Source: Lysobacter sp. ISL-50
GTDB taxonomy: Bacteria > Pseudomonadota > Gammaproteobacteria > Xanthomonadales > Xanthomonadaceae
Direction of reading: 5' to 3'
NCBI RefSeq assembly: GCF_018612875.1
Contig: NZ_JAGGRI010000012.1
Location: forward strand, 1-64,000
DNA: 64,000 bases
Translations under genes and position numbers: made by a program
Notes under the pieces: generated by a model
What the model was told of the DNA's origin: nothing
Databases searched by the model: none
The model's input: the letters and a program-made list of their open reading frames with translations, nothing else
Shown here: piece by piece, positions 38,620 to 46,912 of the stretch
Numbering within the stretch: position 1 is the stretch's first letter
Layout of the letters: each line of letters starts with the position of its first letter

Positions 38620-39171
38620 ATGCGCGCTTCCTTCGTGCTTAACCGCTCTTCGCTCGCCGCCGCCTGCGCGGTCGGCCTGGCCCTGCTCGGCACCGGTTGC
38701 TTCCGCAGCATCACCAGCACGCCCGGCGAGGCGCCCAATCTCGAGAAGTGGGTCGCCGAGATCAAGGCCAAGCCGGCGCCGCCGCTGGACCCGCTGCCGG
38801 TCATGCAACAGTTCGAGACCTTCGAGTACGCCGCGCAGGATCTGCGCGATCCGTTCAGCACCGCCTTCACCGACGAGGACACCGGATCGGGTCCGCGTCC
38901 GGAGAAGGCGCGACGCAAGCAGCCGCTGGAACAGTTCCCGCTCGATGGTCTCGACATGGTCGGCACCCTCGGACGCGGCAGCGGTATCGTGGCGCTGGTC
39001 ATGGCGCCCGACAAAGTGACTTATCGTGTTCGACCCGGTGCGTACATGGGGCAGAACGACGGTCGTGTGACCGCCGTGACTGAGGAACGCATCGACTTGG
39101 TTGAACTGGTGCCGGATGGCGCAGGCGGTTGGCTGGAACGTCCGGCTTCCGTGGCGCTGGAAGATCAATGA
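38620..39171 (+). CDS. pilP: Type IV pilus lipoprotein PilP
   Basis: A 183-residue inner-membrane lipoprotein that connects PilNO to the PilQ secretin. The signal ends at Cys27 (ALLGTGC, with Gly at -3, slightly atypical). The C-terminal beta-sandwich domain shows LDGLDMVGTLGRGSGIVALV and YRVRPGAYMGQNDGRV. The ATG at 38620 has AAGGAGG upstream; the longer in-frame reading overlaps pilO and is rejected. Confidence 0.94.
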   Translation: MRASFVLNRSSLAAACAVGLALLGTGCFRSITSTPGEAPNLEKWVAEIKAKPAPPLDPLPVMQQFETFEYAAQDLRDPFSTAFTDEDTGSGPRPEKARRKQPLEQFPLDGLDMVGTLGRGSGIVALVMAPDKVTYRVRPGAYMGQNDGRVTAVTEERIDLVELVPDGAGGWLERPASVALEDQ

Positions 39172-39183
39172 TTAGGGGATAGC

Positions 39184-41310
39184 ATGATGATCGTATTCAA
39201 CGCCAACAACATGCCGTCGGACCGACGCCCCATGGCCTCCGGCACCCGCATGGCCGGGCCCCGCATGGCCGGACTGGTAGTCGGTCTGCTGGCCGGCATC
39301 AGCGCCGCGCAAGCGGCGCCGCAGACGGCTCCGGCGGCACCCGCCGTCCAGCCGCCGGTCGCGCTCGCGGCCGCGCCGGCCGTGGCACCGACGCCGAGCA
39401 ACGACCCGTCCAAGCAATTGCCGGGCACGATTTCGGTCGCCAACATCGACTTCAAGCGCGGCGACGGCGGCTCCGGCAAGCTGATCGTGCGCTTCAGCGG
39501 TGAAGGCGCATTGCCCGACATGCGCAGCCAGGGCGCGCAGGTGATGATCAACGTCGGCAACGCGCAGCTGCCGGCTTCGTTGCAGCGTCCGCTCAACGTC
39601 GCCGACTTCGCCACGCCGGTGCAGCGCATCGACGCGCGCACCAGCGGCACCGGCGCGCAACTGGTGCTCAACACCAGCGGCGCCTACGACACGATGGCGT
39701 ACCAGACCGGTCGCGACTACATCGTGGAAGTGGTGCCGCGCACGGCGCAGAGCGGCAATCGCGCGGTAGGCGCGGCGGCCACCGCCGGCGGCGCCAAGCC
39801 GGCCTCCGGCGCGTCGCCGACCTCCGGCAGCATCAGCGCTCCGGCCCCGGTCGCCCGCACTTACGGCGGCCGTCCGGTGACCTTCAACTTCCAGGACGTG
39901 CCGGTGCGCACGGTGCTGCAGTTGGTCGCGGAAGAGTCCAACCTCAACATCGTCGCCGCCGACACCGTGCAGGGCAACGTGACCCTGCGCCTGGTCAACG
40001 TGCCGTGGGATCAGGCCCTGGACATCGTCCTGCAGGCCAAGGGTCTCGACAAGCGCCGCAGCGGCAACGTGGTGTGGGTCGCGCCGCAGGCCGAAGTCGC
40101 CAAGTACGAGCAGGATCGCGAAGACGCGCGCATCGCCCTCGACAACCGCGTCGACCTGACCACTGAGTACGTGCAGGTCAACTACCACAATGCTGCGCAG
40201 ATCTATAAGGCGTTGACCGAGGCCAAAGGTATCGGCGGTGGCGGCACGGGTGGCGGCGAAGGCTCGAACAGCGAAAACGGCTTCCTCTCGCCGCGTGGCC
40301 GCCTGGTCGCCGACGAGCGCACCAATACCTTGATGATCAGCGACATTCCGAAGAAAGTCGCACAGATGAAGGAGTTGATCCGGGTCATCGACCGTCCGGT
40401 CGATCAGGTCCTGATCGAGGCCCGCATCGTCATCGCCAACGAAAGCTTCGCCCGCGATCTGGGCGCGCGTTTCGGTGTGTCCGGCCAGAAGGGCGACGTG
40501 ATCACCAGCGGTACGCTGGAGAGCATCAACAACTACCGCAACACCACCGCCAAGAACGATCTGATTCGTGGTCAGGCGAGCAGCTTGATCGATGACGCGT
40601 TGGCGGCCGAGCAGCGTAACGATATTACCAAGGGCACGGCCCTGCGCGATCAGGCCCGTTCGCTGCTGCAGACCTTGACCAATCCGGCGTTCCTGTTCCC
40701 GGCCAGCCTCAATGCCAACCTCCCCGCAGCCACTTCCGGCGGCGCGCTCGCGTTCACCATCCTCGGCAAGTTCGTCGACCTGGACATAGAGTTCAGCGCG
40801 ATGCAGACCGAGGGTCGCGGCGAAGTGGTCTCCAACCCGCGCGTGGTCACCAGCAACCAGCGCGAAGCGGTGATCAGCCAGGGCCAGGAAGTCGGCTACG
40901 TGACCATCTCGCCGCAGCAGGGCGGCAACAGCATTCCGATTCCGAACGTGCAGTTCAAGGACGTGCTGATGGAGATGAAGGTCAACCCGACCATCACCAA
41001 CGACGGCCGCGTGTTCCTGAATCTGAACGTCAAGAAGGACGAGGTCGAAGGCTTCATCGATACCTCGATCGGTCAGGTGCCGCGGATCGCCAAGCGCAAC
41101 ATCAACACCGCGGTGCTGGTCGAGGACGGCCAGACGGTCGTGATCGGCGGCGTGTACGAGTTCAAGGACCGCACCGATCTGTCCAAGGTGCCGTTCCTGG
41201 CCGACATCCCGTTCCTCGGCAATCTGTTCAAGAAGAAGGGCCGCAGCAAAAGCAAAGCCGAGCTGTTGATCTTCGTGACGCCGAAGGTGATGAAGGTGTC
41301 GCAGCGCTGA
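39184..41310 (+). CDS. pilQ: Type IV pilus secretin PilQ
   Basis: Outer-membrane secretin of 708 residues that forms the gated pore for the pilus. After the signal peptide (about residues 25-44) come an Ala/Pro-rich region, an AMIN peptidoglycan-binding domain (about 80-180), the STN/N0 domain (VTFNFQDVPVRTVLQLVAEES), N1 secretin domain and the secretin core with VVSNPRVVTSNQREAVISQG, VNPTITNDGRVFLNLNVKK and VIGGVYEF. A second ATG lies one codon downstream. A strong terminator follows, ending the operon. Confidence 0.96.
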   Translation: MMIVFNANNMPSDRRPMASGTRMAGPRMAGLVVGLLAGISAAQAAPQTAPAAPAVQPPVALAAAPAVAPTPSNDPSKQLPGTISVANIDFKRGDGGSGKLIVRFSGEGALPDMRSQGAQVMINVGNAQLPASLQRPLNVADFATPVQRIDARTSGTGAQLVLNTSGAYDTMAYQTGRDYIVEVVPRTAQSGNRAVGAAATAGGAKPASGASPTSGSISAPAPVARTYGGRPVTFNFQDVPVRTVLQLVAEESNLNIVAADTVQGNVTLRLVNVPWDQALDIVLQAKGLDKRRSGNVVWVAPQAEVAKYEQDREDARIALDNRVDLTTEYVQVNYHNAAQIYKALTEAKGIGGGGTGGGEGSNSENGFLSPRGRLVADERTNTLMISDIPKKVAQMKELIRVIDRPVDQVLIEARIVIANESFARDLGARFGVSGQKGDVITSGTLESINNYRNTTAKNDLIRGQASSLIDDALAAEQRNDITKGTALRDQARSLLQTLTNPAFLFPASLNANLPAATSGGALAFTILGKFVDLDIEFSAMQTEGRGEVVSNPRVVTSNQREAVISQGQEVGYVTISPQQGGNSIPIPNVQFKDVLMEMKVNPTITNDGRVFLNLNVKKDEVEGFIDTSIGQVPRIAKRNINTAVLVEDGQTVVIGGVYEFKDRTDLSKVPFLADIPFLGNLFKKKGRSKSKAELLIFVTPKVMKVSQR

Positions 41311-41326
41311 TTGCGGCGTCGTTTCG

Positions 41327-41358
41327 GCAAAGAGGGCCTGCGGGCCCTCTTTGCGTTT
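41327..41358 (+). terminator. Rho-independent terminator of pilMNOPQ
   Basis: GCAAAGAGGGCC and GGGCCCTCTTTGC pair perfectly around TGC and end in GTTT. Confidence 0.9.
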
Positions 41359-41647
41359 GTGGCGGCCGGCGATTGCCGCATTCGGCCGTTCAGGCGCGCG
41401 CGGCCGGCGCCGGCTGCGGTCCGGCGAATCCGCCTCCGCCTCGGTTCGACCGCCGGCCACGACCTTCGGCACTCCCGCCTCGCCGCCGCTTGGCGCCGAA
41501 TGAAACTGGCGGAACGCGCTCGATATCGAGCGTCCCGCTCGCCCGCTGGCCACGCTCTGTGCCTCCGGGTTGAACCTCGGCGGCCGACTTCGGTCAAAAT
41601 CGACCCGAACCTTTCCCGCCCCGCCCCCGCTCGCAACTGGATACCGG
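41359..41647. other. Spacer between pilQ and the MoxR gene
   Basis: About 290 GC-rich bases without a supportable gene or clear promoter. Confidence 0.4.
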
Positions 41648-42670
41648 ATGGACAGCGCACCGCAGATCGCTCAGCAAACCGTCGTCGCCGACGTCGACAT
41701 CGCCCGCTTGCACGATGCGTTCAAGCATCTGCGCGATGCCCTTTCGCTGGAGATCGTCGGCCAGGCCGAGTTGATCGAACGGCTGCTCATCGCCTTGCTG
41801 GCCGACGGCCATCTGCTGGTGGAAGGCGCGCCGGGCCTGGCCAAGACCAGCGCCGTGCGCGCGCTCGCCGCGCGCCTGGAGGCCGAATTCGCCCGCGTGC
41901 AGTTCACCCCCGACCTGCTGCCGGCCGACCTCACCGGCACCGAGGTGTGGCGCCCGCAGGAAGGCCGCTTCGAATTCCAGCCCGGGCCGATCTTCCATCC
42001 GATCCTGCTCGCCGATGAAATCAACCGCGCGCCGGCCAAGGTGCAGTCGGCGTTGCTGGAAGCGATGGGCGAGCGCCAGGTCACCGTCGGCCGCGCCACC
42101 TACGCGCTGCCGCCGCTGTTCCTGGTGATGGCGACCCAGAACCCGATCGAACAGGAAGGCACCTTCCCGCTGCCCGAGGCGCAGCTCGATCGCTTCCTCA
42201 TGCACGTGCGCATCGGCTATCCCGAAGCCGCGGCGGAAACCGAAATCCTGCGGCTGGCGCGCGAACGCGCGCGGCAGACGCTCAAGGCGGTGACCGAGCC
42301 GGTCGCGCGGATGCCGCTGGCCGACGTGTTCGCCGCGCGCGCGGCGGTGCTGGACTTGCACGTGGCGCCGGCGGTGGAACGCTATCTGGTCGAGATCGTG
42401 CTCGCCTCGCGCGACGCCGGCCGCTACGACCCCGCGCTCGCGCGCCGCATCGCCTGGGGCGCGAGCCCGCGCGGCTCGATCGCGCTGGAGCGTTGCGCGC
42501 GCGCCCACGCCTGGCTGGGCGGACGCGACTTCGTCACCCCCGACGACGTGCGCGCGATCGCGCCGGAAGTGCTGCGCCATCGCATCCTGCCCAGCTACGA
42601 AGCCACCGCCGAAGGCTGGGACGGCGATCGCCTGCTCGGCGAACTGCTCAAGAAGGTGCCGTTGCCTTGA
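41648..42670 (+). CDS. MoxR family AAA+ ATPase
   Basis: A 340-residue AAA+ ATPase expected to act as a chaperone for the VWA proteins encoded downstream. Walker A is GAPGLAKTS (residues 60-68) and Walker B LLADEINRA (120-128), followed by VQSALLEAMGERQVTVG, ATQNPIEQEGTFPLPEAQLDRF and the C-terminal small domain with GASPRGSIALERCARAHAWL. It starts the MoxR/Bat operon. The ATG at 41648 lies directly before the conserved IARLHDAFKHLRDAL helix region. Confidence 0.93.
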   Translation: MDSAPQIAQQTVVADVDIARLHDAFKHLRDALSLEIVGQAELIERLLIALLADGHLLVEGAPGLAKTSAVRALAARLEAEFARVQFTPDLLPADLTGTEVWRPQEGRFEFQPGPIFHPILLADEINRAPAKVQSALLEAMGERQVTVGRATYALPPLFLVMATQNPIEQEGTFPLPEAQLDRFLMHVRIGYPEAAAETEILRLARERARQTLKAVTEPVARMPLADVFAARAAVLDLHVAPAVERYLVEIVLASRDAGRYDPALARRIAWGASPRGSIALERCARAHAWLGGRDFVTPDDVRAIAPEVLRHRILPSYEATAEGWDGDRLLGELLKKVPLP

Positions 42671-42800
42671 GGGCGGGAGAGTCGGGATTCGGTATGGGAG
42701 ACGGCGGCCCGCGCGGCGCCGGATGGATCGATGAGCTGCCGGACCAGGGATCGGGAATGAACACTGCGGACAGCGGCGTGAGCGGACGTGGAATCGGTCG

Positions 42801-43697
42801 ATGAGTGATGGAATCGTTCCGAGCTTGGCCGAGCTGGTCGCCTTGCGCGCCGCCGTCAGCGGCCGCCGCAGCGCGCGCCTCGGTCGCCACGGCGTCAGCG
42901 GACAGGCGTTGTCGCCGCTGCGCGGCCGCGGCATGGAATACGCCGAGTCGCGCGAGTATTCGCACGGCGACGACGCGCGCCACATCGACTGGCGCCTGAC
43001 CGCGCGCACCGGCCGCGCCCACACGAAATTGTTCCAGGCCGAGCGCGAGCGGCTGACGCTGATCGTCGCCGACACCGCGCCGTCGCTGTATTTCGGCACC
43101 CGCGTGCGCTTCAAGTCGGTGCAGGCCGCGCGCGCCGGCGCGATCGCCGCCTGGGCCGCGGCGCGCGACGGCGACCGCATCGCCGCGCTGCGCGGCAGTC
43201 TGCGCGAACCGCCGGTGAACCCGGGCTCGGGCCCGCGCGGCGCCTTGCGCGTGCTCGATGCGATGGTGCGCTGGTACGCACAGGCGCCAGCCGAGGATGC
43301 CGGCCTGGGCGTCGCCCTGGATCACGCCGCGCGCTTGCTGCGGCCGGGTTCGCGCCTGATCGTGCTGGCCGATCCGGGCAGCGTTGCGGCCCTGCCGCAG
43401 CGCCGCTGGGCGGTGCTGGCCCAGCATCACGAAGTGGTCGTGCTGCTGCTGACCGATCCGATCGAAACCCAACCGCCGCGCGGCGCCTTGCCGTTCAGTC
43501 GCGACGGCCAGCGGATCGAACTCGACCTGGGCGTGGACGCGCAGCGCCAGCGCTGGCACGACAGCTTCGTCGCCCCGGTCGAGGTCGCGCTGGAAAAACT
43601 GCCGGTGCGCGGCGTGCGCGTGCAGGCCTTGTCGAGCGATGCGGCCAGCGAATCCTGGCTGCCGCTGCTGGGCCGCGCGCGGCCGTTGGTGGCGTGA
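42801..43697 (+). CDS. DUF58 domain protein
   Basis: A 298-residue soluble protein with the DUF58 hallmark GRGMEYAESREYSHGDDARHIDWRLTA (split here across residues about 42-70) and a VWA-like core that includes LTLIVADTAPSLYFG. The MIDAS-like Asp is followed by TAPS, so metal binding is uncertain. DUF58 genes almost always follow MoxR ATPases. It is separated from moxR by 130 bases that contain a degenerate family B repeat. The stop overlaps the DUF4381 start by one base. Confidence 0.92.
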   Translation: MSDGIVPSLAELVALRAAVSGRRSARLGRHGVSGQALSPLRGRGMEYAESREYSHGDDARHIDWRLTARTGRAHTKLFQAERERLTLIVADTAPSLYFGTRVRFKSVQAARAGAIAAWAAARDGDRIAALRGSLREPPVNPGSGPRGALRVLDAMVRWYAQAPAEDAGLGVALDHAARLLRPGSRLIVLADPGSVAALPQRRWAVLAQHHEVVVLLLTDPIETQPPRGALPFSRDGQRIELDLGVDAQRQRWHDSFVAPVEVALEKLPVRGVRVQALSSDAASESWLPLLGRARPLVA

Positions 43698-44149
43698 TGG
43701 CCGCGCCGCTGGTTCTGCGCGATGTGCACCTGCCGGCCGCGCCCTCGTGGTGGCCGCTGGCGCCGGGCTGGTGGGCGCTGATCGCGGTGGTCGTGATCGT
43801 GTCGCTGGCCGCGTATCTGTGGCATCGCCGCCGCACTCGCCGCCGCCGCGAGATCGAGCAGGTCTTCGATCACGCCCTGGCCCAGGCCGGCACGCCCGCG
43901 GCCGAGGTCGCGGCGATATCGGAACTGCTGCGCCGCGCCGCGCGCCGTCGCGATCGCGACGCCGACCGCCTGCAGGGCCAGCAGTGGCTGGAATTTCTCG
44001 ATCGCGGCAGCAAGCGCCAGGATTTCGCCGCCGGCAGCGGCCGCCTGTTGCTCGACGGCGGTTACCGGCGTCAGGTCGATGCCGCCCAGGCCGCGGCGTT
44101 GCGCGAGATCGCGCGTCGCCGGTTCCTGCAATGGATGGGCGTGCGCTGA
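43697..44149 (+). CDS. DUF4381 single-span membrane protein
   Basis: A 150-residue protein with one membrane segment (about residues 21-43, SWWPLAPGWWALIAVVVIV) followed by a basic stop-transfer (WHRRRTRRRR) and a cytosolic helical domain with QQWLEFLDRGSKRQDFA and LLLDGGYR. The DUF4381 family occurs between DUF58 and VWA genes in Bat operons. It shares single-base overlaps with both neighbours. Confidence 0.85.
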   Translation: MAAPLVLRDVHLPAAPSWWPLAPGWWALIAVVVIVSLAAYLWHRRRTRRRREIEQVFDHALAQAGTPAAEVAAISELLRRAARRRDRDADRLQGQQWLEFLDRGSKRQDFAAGSGRLLLDGGYRRQVDAAQAAALREIARRRFLQWMGVR

Positions 44150-45168
44150 TGGCGAGCTTGGCTGTGATGCTGTCCGAATGGCGCGAAGTGTTCGCCTGGC
44201 CCTGGCTGCTGGCGGCGCTGCCGTTGCCGCTGTTGGTGCGCTGGCTGCTGCCGGCCGCGCGCGACGGCTCGGCGGCGTTGAAAGTCCCGTTCGGCGCGCG
44301 CCTGGATACGGTCGCCGCGGCCGGCGGACGCAGCCTGCGCGGCGGCGCCGGCGCCGGCGTGCTGGCCTGGATCGCGTGGGCGCTGCTGTGCGTGGCGGCG
44401 GCGAGGCCGCAGCAACTGGGCGAAGCGATCCGTCCGCCGCAGGTCGGCCGCGGCATGATGCTCGCGCTGGATCTGTCCGGCAGCATGAGCGAACTCGACA
44501 TGAGCCTGGGCCGCCGCGCGGTCGACCGGCTGACCGCGGCCAAGGCCGTGCTCGCGGATTTCCTCGACCGCCGCGCCGGCGATCGCATCGGTCTGGTGGT
44601 GTTCGGCAATCACGCCTACGTGCTCGCGCCGCTGACCTTGGACCTGACCACGGTGCGCGATCAACTCGAAGACAGCCTGGTCGGCCTGGCCGGCCAGGAA
44701 ACCGCGATCGGCGAAGCGGTCGGCCTGGCGGTGCGGCGCCTGCGCGACCAGCCCAGCGACGAGCGCGTGCTGATCCTGCTCACCGACGGCGTCAACACGC
44801 CCGGCACCGCCGATCCGATCCGCGCCTCGGAAATCGCCCGCGACGAGGGCGTGCGCATCCACACCATCGCTTTCGGCGGCGACGGTTCGATGTCGTTGTT
44901 CGGAATCAAGATTCCCACCGCCGGCGGCGGCGCGGAAGTCGATGAAGCGGCCTTGCGCCGCATCGCGCAAGTCACCGGCGGGCGTTTCTTCCGCGCCCAG
45001 GACACCGCCGAACTGGTCGGCATCTACGCCGAGATCAATCGCCTGGAGCCGGTACAGCGCCCGGGCAAGGCGGTACGTCCGCGGCTGGAGCGCTACGCGT
45101 GGCCGTTGGGCGGCGCGTTCGTGTTCGCCTTGCTGGCCTTCCTTTGGCCGCGGCGGAGGACGGCATGA
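44149..45168 (+). CDS. batA: VWA domain membrane protein, BatA-like
   Basis: A 339-residue inner-membrane protein: two N-terminal membrane segments (about residues 13-34 and 70-86), a VWA domain with intact MIDAS DLSGS (108-112), VVFGNHAYVLAPLT and LLTDGVNTPG, and a C-terminal membrane helix (about 318-335). The ATG at 44149 overlaps the upstream stop; the longer frame upstream is rejected. BatA-type proteins are linked to oxidative and envelope stress resistance, but the mechanism is not settled. Confidence 0.92.
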   Translation: MASLAVMLSEWREVFAWPWLLAALPLPLLVRWLLPAARDGSAALKVPFGARLDTVAAAGGRSLRGGAGAGVLAWIAWALLCVAAARPQQLGEAIRPPQVGRGMMLALDLSGSMSELDMSLGRRAVDRLTAAKAVLADFLDRRAGDRIGLVVFGNHAYVLAPLTLDLTTVRDQLEDSLVGLAGQETAIGEAVGLAVRRLRDQPSDERVLILLTDGVNTPGTADPIRASEIARDEGVRIHTIAFGGDGSMSLFGIKIPTAGGGAEVDEAALRRIAQVTGGRFFRAQDTAELVGIYAEINRLEPVQRPGKAVRPRLERYAWPLGGAFVFALLAFLWPRRRTA

Positions 45169-46907
45169 ATTCGGCCTGGAACGATCTGGTCGGCCATCTG
45201 GCGCCGCTGATCTGGCTGCGTCCGCATTGGCTGTGGGCCTTGCTCGCGCTGCCGCTGCTGGGCTGGCTGTGGTTGCGCCGCAGCCGCTCGCGCAATGTCT
45301 GGCGCGAACGGGTCGATGCGCATCTGCTGCCGCATTTGCTCGAAGCCAGCGGCGGCCGGCGTTCGAATCTCGCCGCGGTGGCGGCGGCGCTGGCCTATCT
45401 GTTCGCGGTGATCGCGATGGCCGGGCCGAGCTGGTCGCAGAGCGCGCAGCCGCTGTGGCAGGGGCAGACGCCGCTGGTGATCGCGCTGGATCTGTCCAGC
45501 CGCATGCTCGCCGCGGATCTGCCGCCGACCCGCCTGGCGCAGGCCAAGGCCAAACTGTCGTCGCTGCTGGCGCGTCGCAGCGGCGGCCAGATGGCCTTGG
45601 TGGTGTATGCCGACGATGCCTACACGGTCGCGCCGCTGACCGACGATCCGCGCAATCTGAGCGTGTTCCTGGATTCGCTCGCACCCGACATCATGCCCGG
45701 CGACGGCCAGCGCGCCGACCGCGCGATCAAGTGGTCGGCGCAGTTGTTGAAGCAGGGCGGTTTCGCGCGCGGGCAGATTCTGTTGATCACCGATCGCGCC
45801 GACGAGCGCGAGCGCAGCGCCGCCAATGCCGCGGCTGGCGACGGCTACCGGGTTTCGGTGCTGGGCCTGGGCAGCAACAGCGGCGCGCCGTTCCAGCGCC
45901 CGGACGGACGCATCGTGATGGCGCGCCTGGACACGCAATCGCTGCGCGCGCTGGCGGTCGAAGGCGAGGGCCGCTACGCCACCATCGCCCGCGACGACAG
46001 CGATCTGCGCGAACTCGGCGTGCTCGCGCCGGAGCGCGGCGATGTTGGCGCGGCCCAGGGCGAGAAACGCCTGGCCCGCGAGGACGACGGCTATTGGCTG
46101 CTGCCGCTGTTGATGCTGCTGGCGCTGTTGGCGTTCCGCCGCCGCAGCGGCGTCGCCGCGGTCGCGCTGCTGTGCCTGTGGCTGCCGATGGCGCCCGGTC
46201 ACGCGCAATCGCTGTGGACCCGCGCCGATCAGGCCGCGCACGAACGCATCGCGCAAGGCAATCAGGCCTATCAGCAGGGCCAGTTCGAACAGGCCGCCGA
46301 TCTGTACAAGCGCAGCGACGGCGCCGACGCGCAATACAACCTCGGCAATGCGCTGGCGCGCCAAGGGCAGTATCCGGAAGCCATCCAGGCTTACGATCGC
46401 GCGCTCAAGCAGCAGCCCGGCATGGACGATGCGATCGCCAACAAGCGCGCGGTCGAAGCGGCGATGAAGCGCAAGCCGCCGAAGGGCGGCGACGGCGCCA
46501 AGCAGCCCAATCCGTCCGGCGACAAGCCGCAGGACCCGAAACCCTCCGACGATTCGAAGTCGCCCAATCCCGACCAGGGCAAGCCGCAACAGCCGCCGCA
46601 GGGCCAGAACGAAAAAGACCCGGCGCAAAACCCAGGCAAGGCGCCGGCCGACGACAAAGAGGCCCAACGCAAGGCCGACGCCGAGCAGCGCGAACGCATG
46701 CAGCGCGAGCTCGAACGCCAGGCCAAAGAAGGCGACAAGGGGCCCAAGGGCGAACGCGAACCGGCGCGCACGCCGGCGCAGCGCGAGCGCCGGCAGGCCA
46801 ACGACGCCTGGCTCAAGCGCGTGCCCGACGACCCGGGCAGCCTGCTGCGGGAAAAATTCAAGATCGAATACGCCCGGCGCCAGATGTCGGCGTTGGAAGG
46901 AGATTGA
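45165..46907 (+). CDS. VWA-TPR fusion, BatB/BatC-like, with altered MIDAS
   Basis: A 580-residue protein combining BatB- and BatC-type parts. After two N-terminal membrane segments, a VWA domain starts with D109-L-S-S-R113: the third Ser of DxSxS is replaced by Arg, so metal binding may be impaired. TDRADERERSAANAAA follows. After another membrane stretch (about 310-330), TPR units (NQAYQQGQFEQAADLYK and LARQGQYPEAIQAYDRALK) span about 355-430. A Pro/Gln/Lys-rich tail ends in LLREKFKIEYARRQ, a common BatC end. It overlaps batA by four bases. Confidence 0.9.
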   Translation: MNSAWNDLVGHLAPLIWLRPHWLWALLALPLLGWLWLRRSRSRNVWRERVDAHLLPHLLEASGGRRSNLAAVAAALAYLFAVIAMAGPSWSQSAQPLWQGQTPLVIALDLSSRMLAADLPPTRLAQAKAKLSSLLARRSGGQMALVVYADDAYTVAPLTDDPRNLSVFLDSLAPDIMPGDGQRADRAIKWSAQLLKQGGFARGQILLITDRADERERSAANAAAGDGYRVSVLGLGSNSGAPFQRPDGRIVMARLDTQSLRALAVEGEGRYATIARDDSDLRELGVLAPERGDVGAAQGEKRLAREDDGYWLLPLLMLLALLAFRRRSGVAAVALLCLWLPMAPGHAQSLWTRADQAAHERIAQGNQAYQQGQFEQAADLYKRSDGADAQYNLGNALARQGQYPEAIQAYDRALKQQPGMDDAIANKRAVEAAMKRKPPKGGDGAKQPNPSGDKPQDPKPSDDSKSPNPDQGKPQQPPQGQNEKDPAQNPGKAPADDKEAQRKADAEQRERMQRELERQAKEGDKGPKGEREPARTPAQRERRQANDAWLKRVPDDPGSLLREKFKIEYARRQMSALEGD

Positions 46908-46912
46908 GGCCG

